DNA of 64,000 nt from Neckera pumila (taxonomy: Eukaryota; Streptophyta; Bryopsida; Hypnales; Neckeraceae). Of the stretch, positions 1 to 14,634 are shown in pieces. The stretch lies in contig OZ018408.1 of NCBI GenBank assembly GCA_963969595.1, forward strand, positions 45,881,022 to 45,945,021, given 5' to 3'. A model generated the notes under the pieces. The model made no database searches, had not been told where the DNA came from, and saw nothing but the letters and a program-made list of their open reading frames with translations. Both the position numbers and the translations under genes were made by a program. Within the stretch, counting starts at the first letter, position 1. Each line of letters opens with the position of its first letter.

Positions 1-752
1 AGAATCTTCTTGAAAAAATAACTTGTAGGATTCATTTTTGAATGCAGTTTTTAGAATTTTTCAAAAAAATTGTTAGACAAGGTTAGATTTGCTTGCTAGA
101 ACAATCTCACTGTTGGGATTATTGTGATTCAATTCCATCTAAAAGATATTAACAATTTTGTTTTTTCTTCCATCTTAAAACCACCTCTACTTAACAATTT
201 TTTAATGAATGAAAATTAAGTGTTTTTTTTCCTAAATTTTTTTTTTAGATTCTCAACTCAACTACTTAACATAAATAAGTAGAAAATCAAAATCATTAGT
301 GTAAAAAATTTGAACTAAAAAGATTCAAAGCCAAAAAATCTAGTCAAGCAAGGTGCCAAAAAACTTGTTTTCTTCACTTTAAATGCATATATCTTACAAT
401 CTACATGGTCAAAGTTTCTAAAATTTCTTCCACATATTCATATACTAGTTAAGTATAAGATCTTGCGGTTGGATATACAAAAAATAATAACTTTGATGGT
501 TCTTTACTCTTTGCAATAGAGATGACAGTTTTGAGTGTTTTTTTATAGGAAAATCACCTTGGTCCTTTAGGGGTTAAAATCCACAATGTGGAAGTCTTTG
601 AAACTTCTACCACAAATTTTTCTATCTAATGCAAGATCCTATGGTTAGATATGCAAAAAAAAATAAAGTTTTAAGAATTTTGCAATAGAAATGGCAGTTT
701 TGAGTGATATTTGATAGGAAAATGGCCTTGGTCCTTTAGGGGGTAAGAATTG
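1..752 (+). mobile_element. TTAA-target MITE family, right-hand part, cut by the window edge
   Basis: This is the right portion of a non-autonomous element family found repeatedly in the window (near 6796, 13597, 23397, 28961 and 33979). The right terminus reads GGTCCTTTAGGGG followed by TTAA at 574-577. After it, about 175 bp (roughly 576-743) repeats the last part of the element and ends again in GGTCCTTTAGGGG, so the terminus is duplicated. No coding potential is visible. The family is recognised by comparison of copies within the window only. Confidence 0.7.
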
Positions 753-1631
753 AATTGTATTTTGCACAAACAATTTATATAAATCACATTTGAGTCATTG
801 TGTTGGTCATGCTTATTGTTTCAAAGTTTTATATTTTTTATCCTTTGATTTATTCTCATTAGGGTGTTGAAGTGTCACCTACATTTTTTTCATGGTCTTT
901 TAAAAATGGAAAAATAATAACCGGAAAGAAAAAAATTTGAATCGACATATCAAATATGAGACATAACAAATATGAGACATATCAAATATGGAATTTTCAA
1001 ATAAGTAGCCATCTAAGCGTTTGGCCCAAAACCAAAAATAATCACTGCGCCGGCTTGCTCCGTCGACCCTTTGGACACGTACAGGAATGGATCTAGTCAG
1101 CCCGTGAACTCAGGGCAGGCCTCGTGCACCAGTTGACTTGACAAAATCCCCTTGCCTCCTCCGCTCCTCGTACGAAGTCTAGTTCACTTCCTTCCTGCTA
1201 CGCTAAGCTTACTGCGCAATCTCAGCGACCTCTCGTCCTCCTAGTACTTTCCTTTCTTCCGCTACATGGCATTTTTTACCAGCGAGGCAAGGGTCCCTTT
1301 CACAAAGGGACCTCTGCAGTGAACAAAATTATCTTATACACTGTAGCTCCTCAGCCAACCCCAATGCTAGAATCGACTGATATGAGTCCCTCCTAAGTAT
1401 CTAGCAAAGCATATTACCGTTGCAGCATGGGGAGGATCATCGCCTGATTACACAATGTTGTGTACTTCTGATCACTGGGTGGGATGGGATGGTAGAATCA
1501 ATTCTGCTTCAGGGAATCACCAGCTTAGCAATTCGGGGTTCAAGGGACGGAGGACTTGCTAACTCCGCCAAGTCAGTGCATGAGTGCGTGAGTGACTGAG
1601 TATCCTCTTGCAGATCCCGTATTGTGTCTCG
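753..1631. other. Intergenic, upstream of the pfkB gene
   Basis: The stretch is AT-rich up to about 1020. It then shifts to clearly higher GC, which is the pattern expected of a promoter and 5' leader for the kinase gene that starts at 1632. It contains short repeats of the form ACATATCAAATATG near 945-990. I see no ORF that resembles a protein and no defined promoter element that I would defend. Confidence 0.5.
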
Positions 1632-4600
1632 ATGGCCATGGCGATGGCGAAGAATGCTCACATCAATGGCCATGACGTTTCTGCAGCAGCACCGACACCC
1701 ACAGTCGCCCCTGCCCTGGAGATGGTCACATTCTCCGCTATCATGGACGACATTATCTTCCCCGATGGCCGCGCTTCCAGGACCTGCCTTGGGGGAGGAG
1801 GTGACCACCCCTACCCCTAGGATAGAGAGCTCCAGAACTCTAGTCTTTCCATTAATTTTGGAGTGTTGAATCCCCTCGTGGGGTCCTGTGTGTTTGCGAG
1901 TGAGATTTGTGGTTCGAATGAATTTGCGTGTTTGTGTGTTGGGGAAATGTTCAATCCCACTTCAAGGCTCCAAGGGCAGTACAGGGGGGGTTGTCCAGTG
2001 TTGGATCTGTGGGGGGATCTTAATTTTATGTGCGTGCAAGTGTTGATCGGTTTGGGAGCGATTGACGTGGTCTCTGGTGGATTATAATTTCAACGAGCAA
2101 GATGTATAATGGATCAATTAATTTTGATTGCAGGACCTCAAACTGCTTTTGGAGCTCTTCTTTGGTGCCGGAATGGCGAGAGGTCAGTTCTTTTTTCAAC
2201 ATTGTCAGATATACTGGAGCGTCTTGGAAGTGGAGATTTTGTGAAATTTGTGATTCTTCTGTGCAGAGTGGGGCTAGCCAGTGGTGTCGGTGCAGACTTC
2301 CCAGATTTGTGGAAAACGTGGCTAAAAAATGGGGGCATTGACATCGGCGGCCTTGTGCTATGGGCATGCTCGACTCCGAGAGTGTGGCACTTGAGGTGCT
2401 TTCATTAATCCCACTTTTTGTTTGTTTGTTTTCCTCAACAAGCTTGATCTGTTTGCATGAGGTATGTACACATAAAAGATTGCCCACAAGATTGCACTCA
2501 TAAACACATTAGAGCATGTCTGTTTTAGACAGAGGATGAATACTCTAACAACTTCATTTGAGGTGCTAGACTCTCATATTCAGTTTGTCTACATTTTAGG
2601 CAAGAATCTACAGAGGTTGCTTGGGGCTAAGGGTTGCAATTAGGTGTAGTTACTTTGCTCTCAATGGAAGTTTCCTTGTGTAATATGTACGCTCCTCTAT
2701 TTGCTTAGCAGAATGCAAATGAACCTTGGCAGTGAACCTTTGGATGGATCTATTCCGACTTCGGAGGACGATCACATACAAGCAGAGGTATAGAATGCAT
2801 GGCAAAGACCTTAACGCAAATTGAGATTATGGGTCAATTCAGTAATTGTTTTGATGCAAATCCTTTTTACTTGTCGGCAAAGCCTCTTTGAACAGCGGTC
2901 TTTTATCTTAAAGGAGACGGTATTTACTGCTTCATGTGGCAGATCCAGAGACTGTCTGGAGATGATTCACCGTGGGAAATGCTGCTGCCTGAGCTGAATC
3001 TGCTCCCTCCGCTCTACCAGTAAATTAACACCTGAAAGCAGTCCACATGTAGATCTTGACTAATCTAATATGGTGCCATGACTTCTTATCCCTGTGTTCC
3101 TGGAATTAGTATCGTCTCTTTTGAATTTTACTCTGTCATGATGAGGAGGTATTGGTTAGCAAAACTTTGTAGCTTTACAATGGGTAGGGTTTATGTTAGA
3201 ACTGGCATGACAATTGGCAGGGTTTTACATGGCTAGATTTTCTAAATCACCTTTGGGTTTGTTTTTTTCTCCTAGTGAGCCTAACTGGATATTTTGTTCC
3301 TCTTCTGTCTGTCGTGAAATCTAGGAAAGCAAAGACGTATCATGCTGCAGTGCCTCCCAGTGGGCTTGCTATTGACTTTCTTCGGACTTTGCGGTCGGGT
3401 GCAGCAATTCTGAGCGTTGAAGTCTTCGGTCTTGCTGAAAATGTGGTTCCACATTCTGAGCTTCAGTATGCGATCCTTGACCCATCATCAGCCTATTTTC
3501 AATAGAAATATAGATTCCCGACAAATGTCGCCTCTATCTGGTGCTTTTCCAAGGGACTCATTTGCCAGAGTATCAAATTATGTCATTAGAAGAAAACCCA
3601 CCCCAGGCTAGACGTTTTCTAGATAACCTAGCTGCATTACGGTTGACAGGGTATGCGTTACAAACTGTCTTAAATGGAATTGCAATTGATAGGGTTTAGC
3701 ATGGCTAGGTTGTTCTAAACAATCTCACTTGCGGATGTCTACTAGTGTCTATGCACGCACACTCAGTCAGGAGTTACTCCCTTGTATTGTCATAGTATTG
3801 CTTTACAGACATCTACAGAGATATTGATTGCAGAACAACTCACTGATTCGTAAATTAGGTTAGCTTACCTTAATCTTGCCTTGGTCTTTCCTGGAGCGAT
3901 TTGCCACGAGTCTGTTTACCCTTCCCCCAATCTCTAGAATTATCGCTAGACTCTGCACAGGAGCTGTCAACTGTAAAGAAAAAAGATGTTGAGTAGGAGA
4001 AAAACATTAGTAACATGCTATTACCACAGGGCCTTGGTTTCCGTGGGTCACATTTTCTCTCCTAACGAGAGAGAGGCTGCCTCTCTGGTTGGAGCCGGCC
4101 ACCTCTGGAGCTGATTGAGCGGCTATCAAAACTGGGTGCTGAGGTGCACTTCTCTGCAATCCCTGCCACTTTGGCTCTCACTCATGTGTATGGATTTGCT
4201 TAAGTTGGACATTGAGCTTAGTAGACGATGTCTGAGGACTGGTTTCATGGAAGCGAGTGTATATTCCAGTTTAGTCCCGTTCTGCAGTTTAATTCTTCCA
4301 TTTAAGTCCGGCCATACTTCCCAGCAATTGAATTACTTGATTGCATACACTTGAGCATAGTTATCCTATTGAAGAGGACCTTTGAGTCAGTCCATAATTA
4401 ATACTTTTGCAGATTGTTGTGTTACGACGAGGACATCTGGGCAGTATTGTGCACCGGTAAGAGCACGCATGTGCTACTAGTTTGGAAACAAATTTACATT
4501 TGCGTTAGTCCTTCTCCTCTCTCTTTCTCTTAATATCTGATGACTTGAATTGGTCTCTTTTGGTTACCTGAGAAATGAAACGTGCTCCAGCCTAGCCCCA

Positions 4601-5749
4601 ATATCCTGAAAATATTGAGCTGATGAGATTGGCGGGTGGTCCTGTGGGGTGTCAGATCGGATACTAAAGAGACTTGGGATGTTCCGGCATTTCATACAAT
4701 CTTCACTGACACGAGGGAAGAGAAGGGTGACCTGCACATGACAAGATTGGAAAAGGTCAGTCTGGAGGGAATGGAAGTGAAGGCCCTTGTCGATCCGACG
4801 GGATGTGGCAACTCCTTCTGTGGAGGCTTTCTTGTCGGATGGTACAAGACCCGGAACTTGTTAACCGCAGGCCTCTGGGGAAGTGTTTCCGCCAGCTTCA
4901 GTAAGTCGTTCTTTTCTACTTCTCTCCATCTGCCACTCGTGCAAATCCCTGTTGAAACAGCCTGTTGAGATAAGAACTAACAGCATCTAAAAATAGAGAG
5001 TTTGCACTAAGCTGGATTTCTAGTACTAGTGTAAATAAATTGTTTCCAGAACTATTGATTTCATTATAGAAAGAATCCTCGTTATGATTCACTTGATCAC
5101 TCTACTGAGGCGAAGACGTACGCATGAATCATGGGGAAACATAGCTTCCCTTCCACTTTTTGGAAACAGTGCATCTTCAATGAAGACTGAAAAATCATGT
5201 TCCTAGTAAACCCTCTGATCAATGAAAGAGCTCTTAAAATCACGATACTGGGAGATTGTTTCAACGAAATGGGAAACAACCTTCCTATGTTGTTGTTTGA
5301 TGGTGTTTTTTTCAAGCATGTTTAGGACTTTAGGCAGGGGGATTGTCATCTTAGTTATACCTTGTGCATGTTATAATTTCTTGTCAACCAGTTCGTCTAG
5401 AATTTTCACGTATCGTTGGTGTCAAGTGTCCTTTGAACCTTCTTCAAGATACTCAAAATGCGAGTTCTTTGTTTAAGGAGGCGGTCTATGTGTCGAAATC
5501 TGAGTTTCCCAATGTGAGTCCAGAGTTGGAACTTATTCGACATCTACTTGCAGCATGTTTTTAACTTTGAACTAGTCCTGGAGCGTAAGTGATCTATTAA
5601 ATTGCCGTTTATACTCTGAGCTCCTGAACCTGATCGCAGTGTTGGAGTACGAAGGCCTCCCTCCACCTTTGGTTTCTCAATGGAGGACCGTAGCCCAACG
5701 GCGTCTTGGTCTTCTGCAGACACATGTGAAACGAATTTCTTTTCATTAG
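1632..5749 (+). CDS. pfkB-family carbohydrate kinase, ten exons, one frameshift
   Basis: This is a predicted ATP-dependent sugar kinase of the ribokinase/pfkB family, in a plant subgroup whose substrate I cannot name. Exons: 1632-1800, 2134-2182, 2267-2395, 2712-2787, 2943-3019, 3325-3465, 4030-4143, 4413-4456, 4656-4900 and 5640-5749. All introns are GT-AG and the phases join without conflict. Exon 1 holds DDIIFPDGR and the GGGG turn; exon 3 holds VGLASGVGADFPD. Exon 6 carries PPSGLAIDFL and exon 7 carries FSPNEREAASLVG. Exon 9 has the family signature DPTGCGNSFCGGF, whose usual catalytic Asp position (GAGD in most members) is Asn here, as in GCGN relatives. The only defect is one missing base near 4099-4101 (GGCCACC), which brings an early stop in exon 7. 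Adding one base makes the exon sum 1155 nt, or 384 residues. It is either a very young pseudogene or an assembly indel. The family call is firm. Confidence 0.88.
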
Positions 5750-6550
5750 GATCATTACTAGACGGGTCAATTGTTGTATGTTATTTTTGTTAACAAATGA
5801 AGGAGGATTCTTCTCACTCAAAGAATGCATTATTTGAATTCCGTATGTTAAAATTATGAGGATTTTGAATGTTTTAACTTAAAGATCACCTAATACTGAC
5901 AGATGTTTAGGTGGGGTAAATCCACTCTAGAATTTGTCACTATTGTCTAAGATTTTAGGATAGCATTATTAAGCAAGCCAAAAGGTTTATTAGAGTAAAA
6001 GGCTAGAGATAGAATATTTTAAAAATTGTTGTAAGACTTTTAATTTTGACTCCTAAAGTTCTTTGTCTTCTTAAGGCCAAGAACTATTCCAAATTACTTT
6101 GTCCTAAAACAATGCTAAATTCTTTACCTTTATTGCTTGTTTGATGATTCAATTCTAGGATGTTGAAGTATATATTGATAAGACAAAAATTGATAAAATT
6201 ACTAATAATTCCAAAAAATGATTGAAAATATCAATCCCAATGGTCAGCAATCTAACGTAGCTTTTTTCTTAAGAATGTTCAAAATTAGGTCAACCATCAT
6301 TTTTTGAATGTTGAGCTTTAGCTTCTCTTATACATGACATTTTTGTTGGAAATATATGCTTGATTTATGGTAATATATTATTTCTAGTGTTCTTCACTTC
6401 TTTGGCCATTAAAGTAGAGCTTGAAAAGCTACAAGATCCTCTTCCTTTTGTATTTAGAGGTTCAATCTTAGATTTAAAGTGAATGATGAGAACCAATGTA
6501 TTCCACTTGATTGGAATTGATACGCAAGAAGAAGAGGTAGTGAAGTTTTT
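5750..6550. other. Intergenic, AT-rich
   Basis: This is the 3' flank of the kinase gene followed by AT-rich DNA. I see no coding signal, no RNA gene and no copy of the repeat families found elsewhere in the window. Confidence 0.5.
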
Positions 6551-6699
6551 TGGGAAGGTATTAGGGCCAAGCCGGTGAGGTCCAGCTAGAGATTCTCCTA
6601 CTTATTAATTTGGAAGTGCAAGGAAGGGGTGCACTTCTAAATTGATAAGTAGGAGAATCTCTAGCTGGACCTCACCAGCTCGGCCCCAATATCTTCCCA
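6551..6699. repeat. Near-perfect hairpin, 70-bp arms with a 9-nt loop
   Basis: The arms 6551-6620 and 6630-6699 are inverted copies with about six differences in 70 bp, all transitions. The core includes GGTCCAGCTAGAGATTCTCC on the left arm and its complement on the right. The spacer is only AGGAAGGGG. A transcript would fold into a long, nearly unbroken stem. It may be a foldback MITE or a young inverted-duplication small-RNA locus; the sequence alone cannot separate these. Confidence 0.85.
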
Positions 6700-6795
6700 A
6701 CCATAAATCAAAACATATTTCTCTCAAGTATGAGATTAAGTGAAGGAAAATTCAAGAAATTAGACACTTTGATCATTGTATATTTTTATTTTTAT

Positions 6796-7690
6796 TCCTA
6801 AAGGACCATTGTCCCCTTGGGGGACAAAATGGATTTTGGGCAGTTTCCTATGACTTCAATTTTTAATGAAATCTTTTGAAACTTTTTCATAAGATAGAAA
6901 AAATGATTATCTTGGTGGAAATATATCTTTTATTTCAATTGGTGCTTGGGAGCAAAAGTTATGCCACCTTAAATGTAATTTTTATGTCACTTTGTAAAAA
7001 AATAAATCCACAAAAACTTAAATTTAAAATTTAAAAAAATTGTTTCTTATAGATCATATTTTTGTCTATTTGTGAAGCTTTGATTCATTCCATTTGGATT
7101 AATGATGTGAAAGTTATGAAGAATCTTCTTTTGGGGGCAATCTAAGCATCTTCTTGAAAAAATAACTTATAGGATACATTTCTGAATGCAAGTTTATAAT
7201 TTTTCAAAAAAAATTGTTGGACAAGGTAAAATTTGATTGCTAGAACAATTTCACCATTGGGATTATTGTATTTTGATTCCATTTTAGAGCTATTGACAAT
7301 TTGTGTTTTTTTTCAATCTTGGACTTACTGCTATTTAATAATTTTCTTAAGAATGAAAATCAAATGTGTTTATTTAAATTTTTTTCAAAGACTTTCAAAT
7401 TGATTCTTCAACATAAAAAATTTAAATTCAACATGTGTAGTGCAAAAAGTTTCCACAAATGGTGGTTAAAGTCAGCTGAAGTTGTAAAAACAATGTTAAA
7501 AAAAACTATTTTTTGAACTTTGAATGCTAATATCTTCTAATCTATACAATCAAACTTCATGAAATTTTTACCACATGATTTTAGACAAGTAAAGTACAAG
7601 ATCCTATAGTTAGATACTTAAAAAAATATATTTTTTTGTTTTATTGAATAAATGCAATAAAAATGGGAGTAAAACAAAATTTACATGCTG
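6796..7690 (+). mobile_element. TTAA-target MITE family copy, plus orientation
   Basis: The left terminus is TTCCTAAAGGACCATTGTCC, followed by a short palindrome (CCCCTTGGGGG). The interior shares long blocks with the element at 1-752, including TTGATTCATTCCATTTGG, a segment about a 'cttcttgaaaaaataactt' motif, and a CACCATTGGGATTA block. The right terminus has decayed and the boundary near 7690 is approximate. No ORF of note lies inside it. Confidence 0.65.
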
Positions 7691-8892
7691 TTAAAATCAA
7701 AAGGATTTTGTTCAACCAAATACACCTCAAGAAAATAATTTTTGATCTTGGCTAGTGCTTATACAAGAGAAATGTATTTTGAACCCATGTGCAAGAGAAA
7801 GATAGAACTTGGAAAAAAAATTAAATTAGAAATTCATTTAAAAAATTTATAAAATAGAATTTGAAAGAATGTAAATTGATTATGGCTATACATCTTTTGT
7901 CCTTTAACCTTGTGTCTTTTTTATGACCAATATTTTATATTTAGCAAGATCAAATAGTATAATCATTCAACCTATGTATAATATTCTTATATATTCTAAG
8001 TGATCTACAACTTATCTGCTTTAAAATTGTAGATAGTCAATATATTTATCAAAACTTTTCTTTCATCCATCAAGAAAGAGAGGCCTATATCATCAAATAT
8101 ATCCTTGAAAAATTTTGGATCAATTTTAAAGAAAAATTTAAGAATGCTATTAAAAAAAAAATATGAAATACTTTGCAAAGTATTTCTATTCTTGAATGGA
8201 TGGCATATGGATGGCATGTTAAAAATGTTGAAAGATGGTAGGCATGTGGATGAATGTATATGCATAAAATCTTAGATGAATAAATGATATTTCATTCATA
8301 GTGTACATCCACAATTGCAACAAACCAAATGTAATAAATCCTACATTAGTTGTTTAATTTATTTTCTATTTTTTGTCTTATAGTATCCTATATACTTGTC
8401 AACCAATTCACACCCGAACGTACTACTATACTAGTGATTAAGGTTGGCATTTCTTGCCAAATAATTGTACAAAGCTAACAAATGTAGTTTGACATAAAAA
8501 GATTTGTTGGATGTCTTTTGGACAAAGACTATGCAACTTTGGCATTGTCTGTGGTTTCTAAATCCTCTCTACAACCGCATTCACATTACAATAGATATTA
8601 TATACATCCTAATATAACGATAATACCAATACATCAAACGTATACGTGTACGTAATGTATATACTGATATGTACGGTAGTAATATAGACATATGTATGTA
8701 CTAGTATAGTATGGTGTAAGGGAGCGTAGTGTAGTGTTTGGATAACGATCATGAATCATGTTTGTTGATTTGTACGAAGCACATCTTAAATGTCAAAAAA
8801 GAGGTTTTTGTCTATTTTTCAACAATGTGACTAGAGTGGTCTAACACTATAATCAACAATATAACTTCATGATTTTTCATGATGGCTCTTAA
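7691..8892. other. Intergenic, AT-rich
   Basis: I see no coding signal. A short ATACGT-type stretch (about 8635-8700) resembles the larger tract at 14.6-15.3 kb. The open frame on the minus strand at 8005-8265 has a simple, AT-driven composition and matches no family that I recognise. Confidence 0.4.
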
Positions 8893-9988
8893 TACTAGAA
8901 GAAAAACGTGTCCGCTGCAACCACCTCACACAACTAGTGTCCTACACAACTATCTTGCAACTAAAATCTTCTCTATTTGTACCATATCTTACTTCATTGT
9001 TTTGCGGCATTGTTTTACATCATCTGCACATTATTTTAGTCGCAAAGTAGTTGTAGAATGAAATATGATGTATTGTTTTAGTTGCGATAGTCGCAAAGCA
9101 GTTGTAGAATAAACTGTAGGATTACGAGAATTATACTTGAGTTCAAATTTAGAATGAATGTGACCTATTTTCCATCCAATATTCATCACAGTTGTCAATG
9201 TCAAGAACTCTATATTTTGTAGAATCCACCTTGTTAATTTGCAGTCGCAAAACACAACTGCTTTGCAACTAAAAAACGACTAGGAAACGACTGCAACTGT
9301 AAAATGATAATAGTTGTTTCTTAGTTGTTTTGTAGTTGTTTTGAAGTTATTTCTTGATTGTCTTATATCATTTGTTCCATATCAATTGTCAAAAGTACTA
9401 CTAGGTTAGACTTATAAGACTTGTAAGTTGTTGTATTCTTATGTAATGAATTCTATTGATAGAGTTCTAAAAATTTGACCAACTGTAGATTTCTACATTT
9501 TGTAGATTTTGACAATATGTAGATTTTTACATTTTGTAGACTTCTACAATTTTTGAATACCAATATTTCAATTTCAATAAATCTAAAAAAAAGCAAGATT
9601 TGAAATCTTGAAATCTAAAAAGAGCTAGATTTGAAAACTTGAAATCTAAAAAAAGTTAGATTTGGAATTATAAAATAAATAAAAAATTAGTTCTAAAATC
9701 TTGAAATCTAAAATATAATTGGATTTGAAATTATAAAATCTACAAAAAAAACTAGATCAGCAACCATCAGTTGCACATTAGTCACACATCAACAACCATT
9801 TCAGAAAAGTTCATCGATGAAGTTCCACGTAGGCTGCTGGATTTTCAAGTTTTTGCGACTCTAATTTTCCTTGCGACTTGTCCAGTACAACTAAAGCCCT
9901 CCAGATTATCACCAGTCGCAAAGTAGTCACACAACTCAAAAAAAAAAGCTGCTATTTGTAATTGCAGAACTCTTTGTTTTCTTCTAGT
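8893..9988. mobile_element. CACTA-like non-autonomous element with subterminal repeats
   Basis: The left end reads ACTAGAAGAAAAAC (from 8894) and the right end GTTTTCTTCTAGTG (to 9988), which are inverted. Many subterminal motifs of the type AGTCGCAAAGTAGTTG and GCAACTAAAA occur in both orientations near 9040-9110, 9240-9300 and 9830-9930. Such clustered subterminal repeats are known in CACTA (En/Spm) elements. An internal part (about 9470-9760) is a degenerate array of AAATCTAAAAAAAG-type units of about 40 bp. No transposase ORF is visible, and no clear 3-bp target duplication can be seen. Confidence 0.55.
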
Positions 9989-10670
9989 GTTTTAGGGGAT
10001 AGAAAAAAACAAAAAAACAAAAATGAAGATTTTATAATCACAATCTTTTCAAATCAAAATTTATCTTGCTTGAAAACCTTCAAGTCTACATTCTTCAAGC
10101 CATAAAGAACAAATCTAAAACAAATTTGCATTCAAAGTGGCTCAAAAAAACTTTTGAGTCCCTTTGTACAAGAATTGGAACTAAAACCTCAATTTTGGAA
10201 GAAGACAACTCAATGTAATTAAATTGCATGCAGTCATGCCTTGTTGCCATTCCAAAAAAGAAATTGAATAAAACTCCAATGCAATCTAGGGAACCATGGA
10301 CAAATGAAATGCCTTGTTGCATTCCATGACTTTTAGAATATCTCTATTTTGTTCACGATGTGAATTTTCCTCAATTTTTCTTCAGAAATATATCGTCATG
10401 ATAAATCTTCATAGAAAAATCCAGAAATCAATTCACAAATAGGAGACGTGTGAAATCATTTGTGAAAAACAAAAGAAAATATTTCCAATTAGTTATATGG
10501 CCAAATGGGGCTCACATCTTGGTTACAAGACGTCTTCTCAGGTTTGAATACCTTGCAATCAGCAAAGAAAATCCTTCGTTTTGACCTTTGTCTTTCCAAT
10601 TTCCTGCTTAAAAACTACAAGCAAACTGCCGTACTGACCACAAAAAGAATACAGAATTATCTTCAAAGTA
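9989..10670. other. Intergenic, no recognised content
   Basis: AT-rich DNA lies between the CACTA-like element and the ProRS pseudogene. The minus-strand open frame at 10095-10322 has no recognisable family and I do not call it. Confidence 0.4.
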
Positions 10671-12420
<1,750 letters not shown>

Positions 12421-12469
12421 TTTTTCCTCCACTAGACCAAATGGTTATTTTTTGTAACGGCTTTGTTTG

Positions 12470-12800
12470 TATAATTTTGGTTTATTCGAATTCATGTCCA
12501 AGCGGGAATTTTGTGGAGATTTGTAGTTGTAATTTTTTCTTTTTTTTAATTTCAAGGTACAAGTTCTATTTTCTTGAATTCATATCCAAGAATTTTTTTT
12601 GGGGGGGGAGGGGGGATTATAGTTTCAAGGGATTCCTTTTCTTTTTATTCCAAGTTACAAGTTCTACTTCTTGACATTCATGTCCAAGAGAAAATTAGAA
12701 ATTTGGTGGAAATAGAAGCCTCAGGTTATTTTTTTTATTTCAAGTTATGAGTTCCATTTTTTAATTCAAGTTACGAGTTCATTTTTTTGATAAGGTTTGT
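12470..12800. repeat. Degenerate tandem repeat, about 110-120 bp units
   Basis: The motif ATTTCAAGTTACAAGTTCTA, followed by a TTCATGTCCAAGAG-type segment, recurs roughly four times with variable homopolymers, including a run of eight Gs near 12600. No gene is involved. Confidence 0.55.
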
Positions 12801-13596
12801 GGATGAATTTGGCAAAGATCAATTTAATTTTGAATTCAATTCACATTAAATTGGAACCCAAGGTGAAGGCCAGTCATCTGCATATTTGAACATTTTGACA
12901 TTGAGAGTTGATTAAAGTTCCAAAAAAGTTCCAATTCAATTCAAACTTTATGCATCCAACACCTTAATGTAGAATCGCTAAATGCGGCAATTCTATTATT
13001 TTCCATAGGAAGGGGGAGAGGAGGGGACAAATTGCATGAAATGAGGTCTTTGCCTTTGTTCGTTACATTTTCCAAAAATATAAGATGGAATAAAAACTCC
13101 AAAGGGTGAGATTGTTCTTGCAAACGAACTTAATCCTATTGATTTTTTAGAAGAATTGGAAAAAATGCGTTTTGAAATGAATTCTTTGAATTGTATTTTG
13201 AATAAGATGCTTAGATAGCCAGAAGAACAAAATTATCCATCTCTTTTTCATTATTAGTTGAAATAGAATAAATCAAGGATTTAATGTAGATAAAAGCAGA
13301 ACCATGTAATCAAAACGAAATTACATAATAAAAATTCAACTTCCTCTATTTTTGATTAATTTGCTCTTTAAATTTAATTAAAATGAAAAAAGGCATTGTT
13401 AGCATATGAGTTTATTGCAATACTAAAGAATGTACATGAGTTGATTTGTTTGATATATCTATTGTTGTTAAAATGATGAATTACGGAACTTCTTTTCTTT
13501 AAAAATTACATATAATACTTGGGAATTTATTAGTTTGTGTTTTTTTCTAAAATTGAACATTACTTCTAGAAGAAGTAGGAACAAACGGAAACAATG
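12801..13596. other. Intergenic, AT-rich
   Basis: I find no coding signal or recognisable repeat in this stretch. Confidence 0.4.
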
Positions 13597-14290
13597 AACC
13601 TCTAAAGATCCATTGTCACTTTAGGGGCTAAAGGAGATTTTTAGGCAAGTAACTAAGGGCTGAATATTTGTTCTAATTCTTTAGAACTTTTTTGGAAGAT
13701 AGAAAACTTAATAAGCTTTGTGGGAATTTAGTTGTTTTTTCAATCGGGGCCGAAGAACCAAAGATATGTCCAAAAAAGCTCAAGAGAAGGGGGGGGGGGG
13801 GATCAAGAAACTTTTTGCAGAATTTCTAATTCATTATTTTATATTTTTCTTTCATAGATTGATTTATTGGCTCTTTGCAAAGCTTTGATTCATTCCATTT
13901 GGATTTTCTTGAAAAGGTCATGGACAATCTTGTTTTGTTGCACTTTCAGCAAAAATGAATATTTTTTGCTCTAGCCCCTTTTTAAAAAAAATTAAAGAAA
14001 TGAAGAAGTTCCATGTGGTTAAATTTTTTTTTCCAAAACAATATCATTATTTGGATTAGTACATTTTTATTTCATATAAAAGATATTCATATTTTAGATT
14101 CCCCTTCTATATTGTATCTACTGTTATAGTTGTACACTTATACTTTATTATTTTTTTAATAATGAAAATTTAAATTTATGTTTGGTTAGACTCTAAACTC
14201 AATTGTCTATTCTAAAGATTAGGAGCTAAGAACTTTATGGTGGGGGAATATATTCATATATTCATAGAATTAGATGAATGAATTATAGAA
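13597..14290 (+). mobile_element. TTAA-target MITE family copy, right end lost
   Basis: The left terminus is diverged (CCTCTAAAGATCCATTGTC). It is followed by family blocks such as TTGATTCATTCCATTTGG (about 13888) and the 'ttcatataaaagatattca' region. A G-homopolymer occurs at about 13789-13801. The right end is not present, and the sequence passes into the 14.37 kb tandem repeat. Confidence 0.5.
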
Positions 14291-14367
14291 TTTTTTGTGA
14301 TCACCACTCCCGATTCCCGTTTTGAAAAAAGAACCAGCACTCCCGGATTAATGAATGAATGATAGAA

Positions 14368-14575
14368 AAAAGTTGGGAACACTCCCTCTCTTTCTCCCTC
14401 CAATTTTTGTTAACACTGGGAGTCTTACCACTCCCACTCCCAATGGAACTCCCAATGATAAAAAAAAATTGGAAACACTCCCTCTCCCTTTCCCTCCAAT
14501 TTATTTTATCATTGGGAGTCTTACCACTCCCACTCCCAATGGGACTGCCAATGGTTAAAAAAAATTGGGAACACT
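14368..14575. repeat. Tandem repeat, about 98-bp unit, two copies
   Basis: Two adjacent copies each contain AACACTCCCTCTC, then TGGGAGTCTTACCACTCCCA and CTCCCAATGG. The second copy runs into a third partial start near 14555. The short open frames in this stretch follow from the repeat composition and are not genes. Confidence 0.75.
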
Positions 14576-14634
14576 CACATCCAACATCTACTTTTTAATC
14601 CTTACACCCGTTTTTATATCAAAATGTTTAACGA

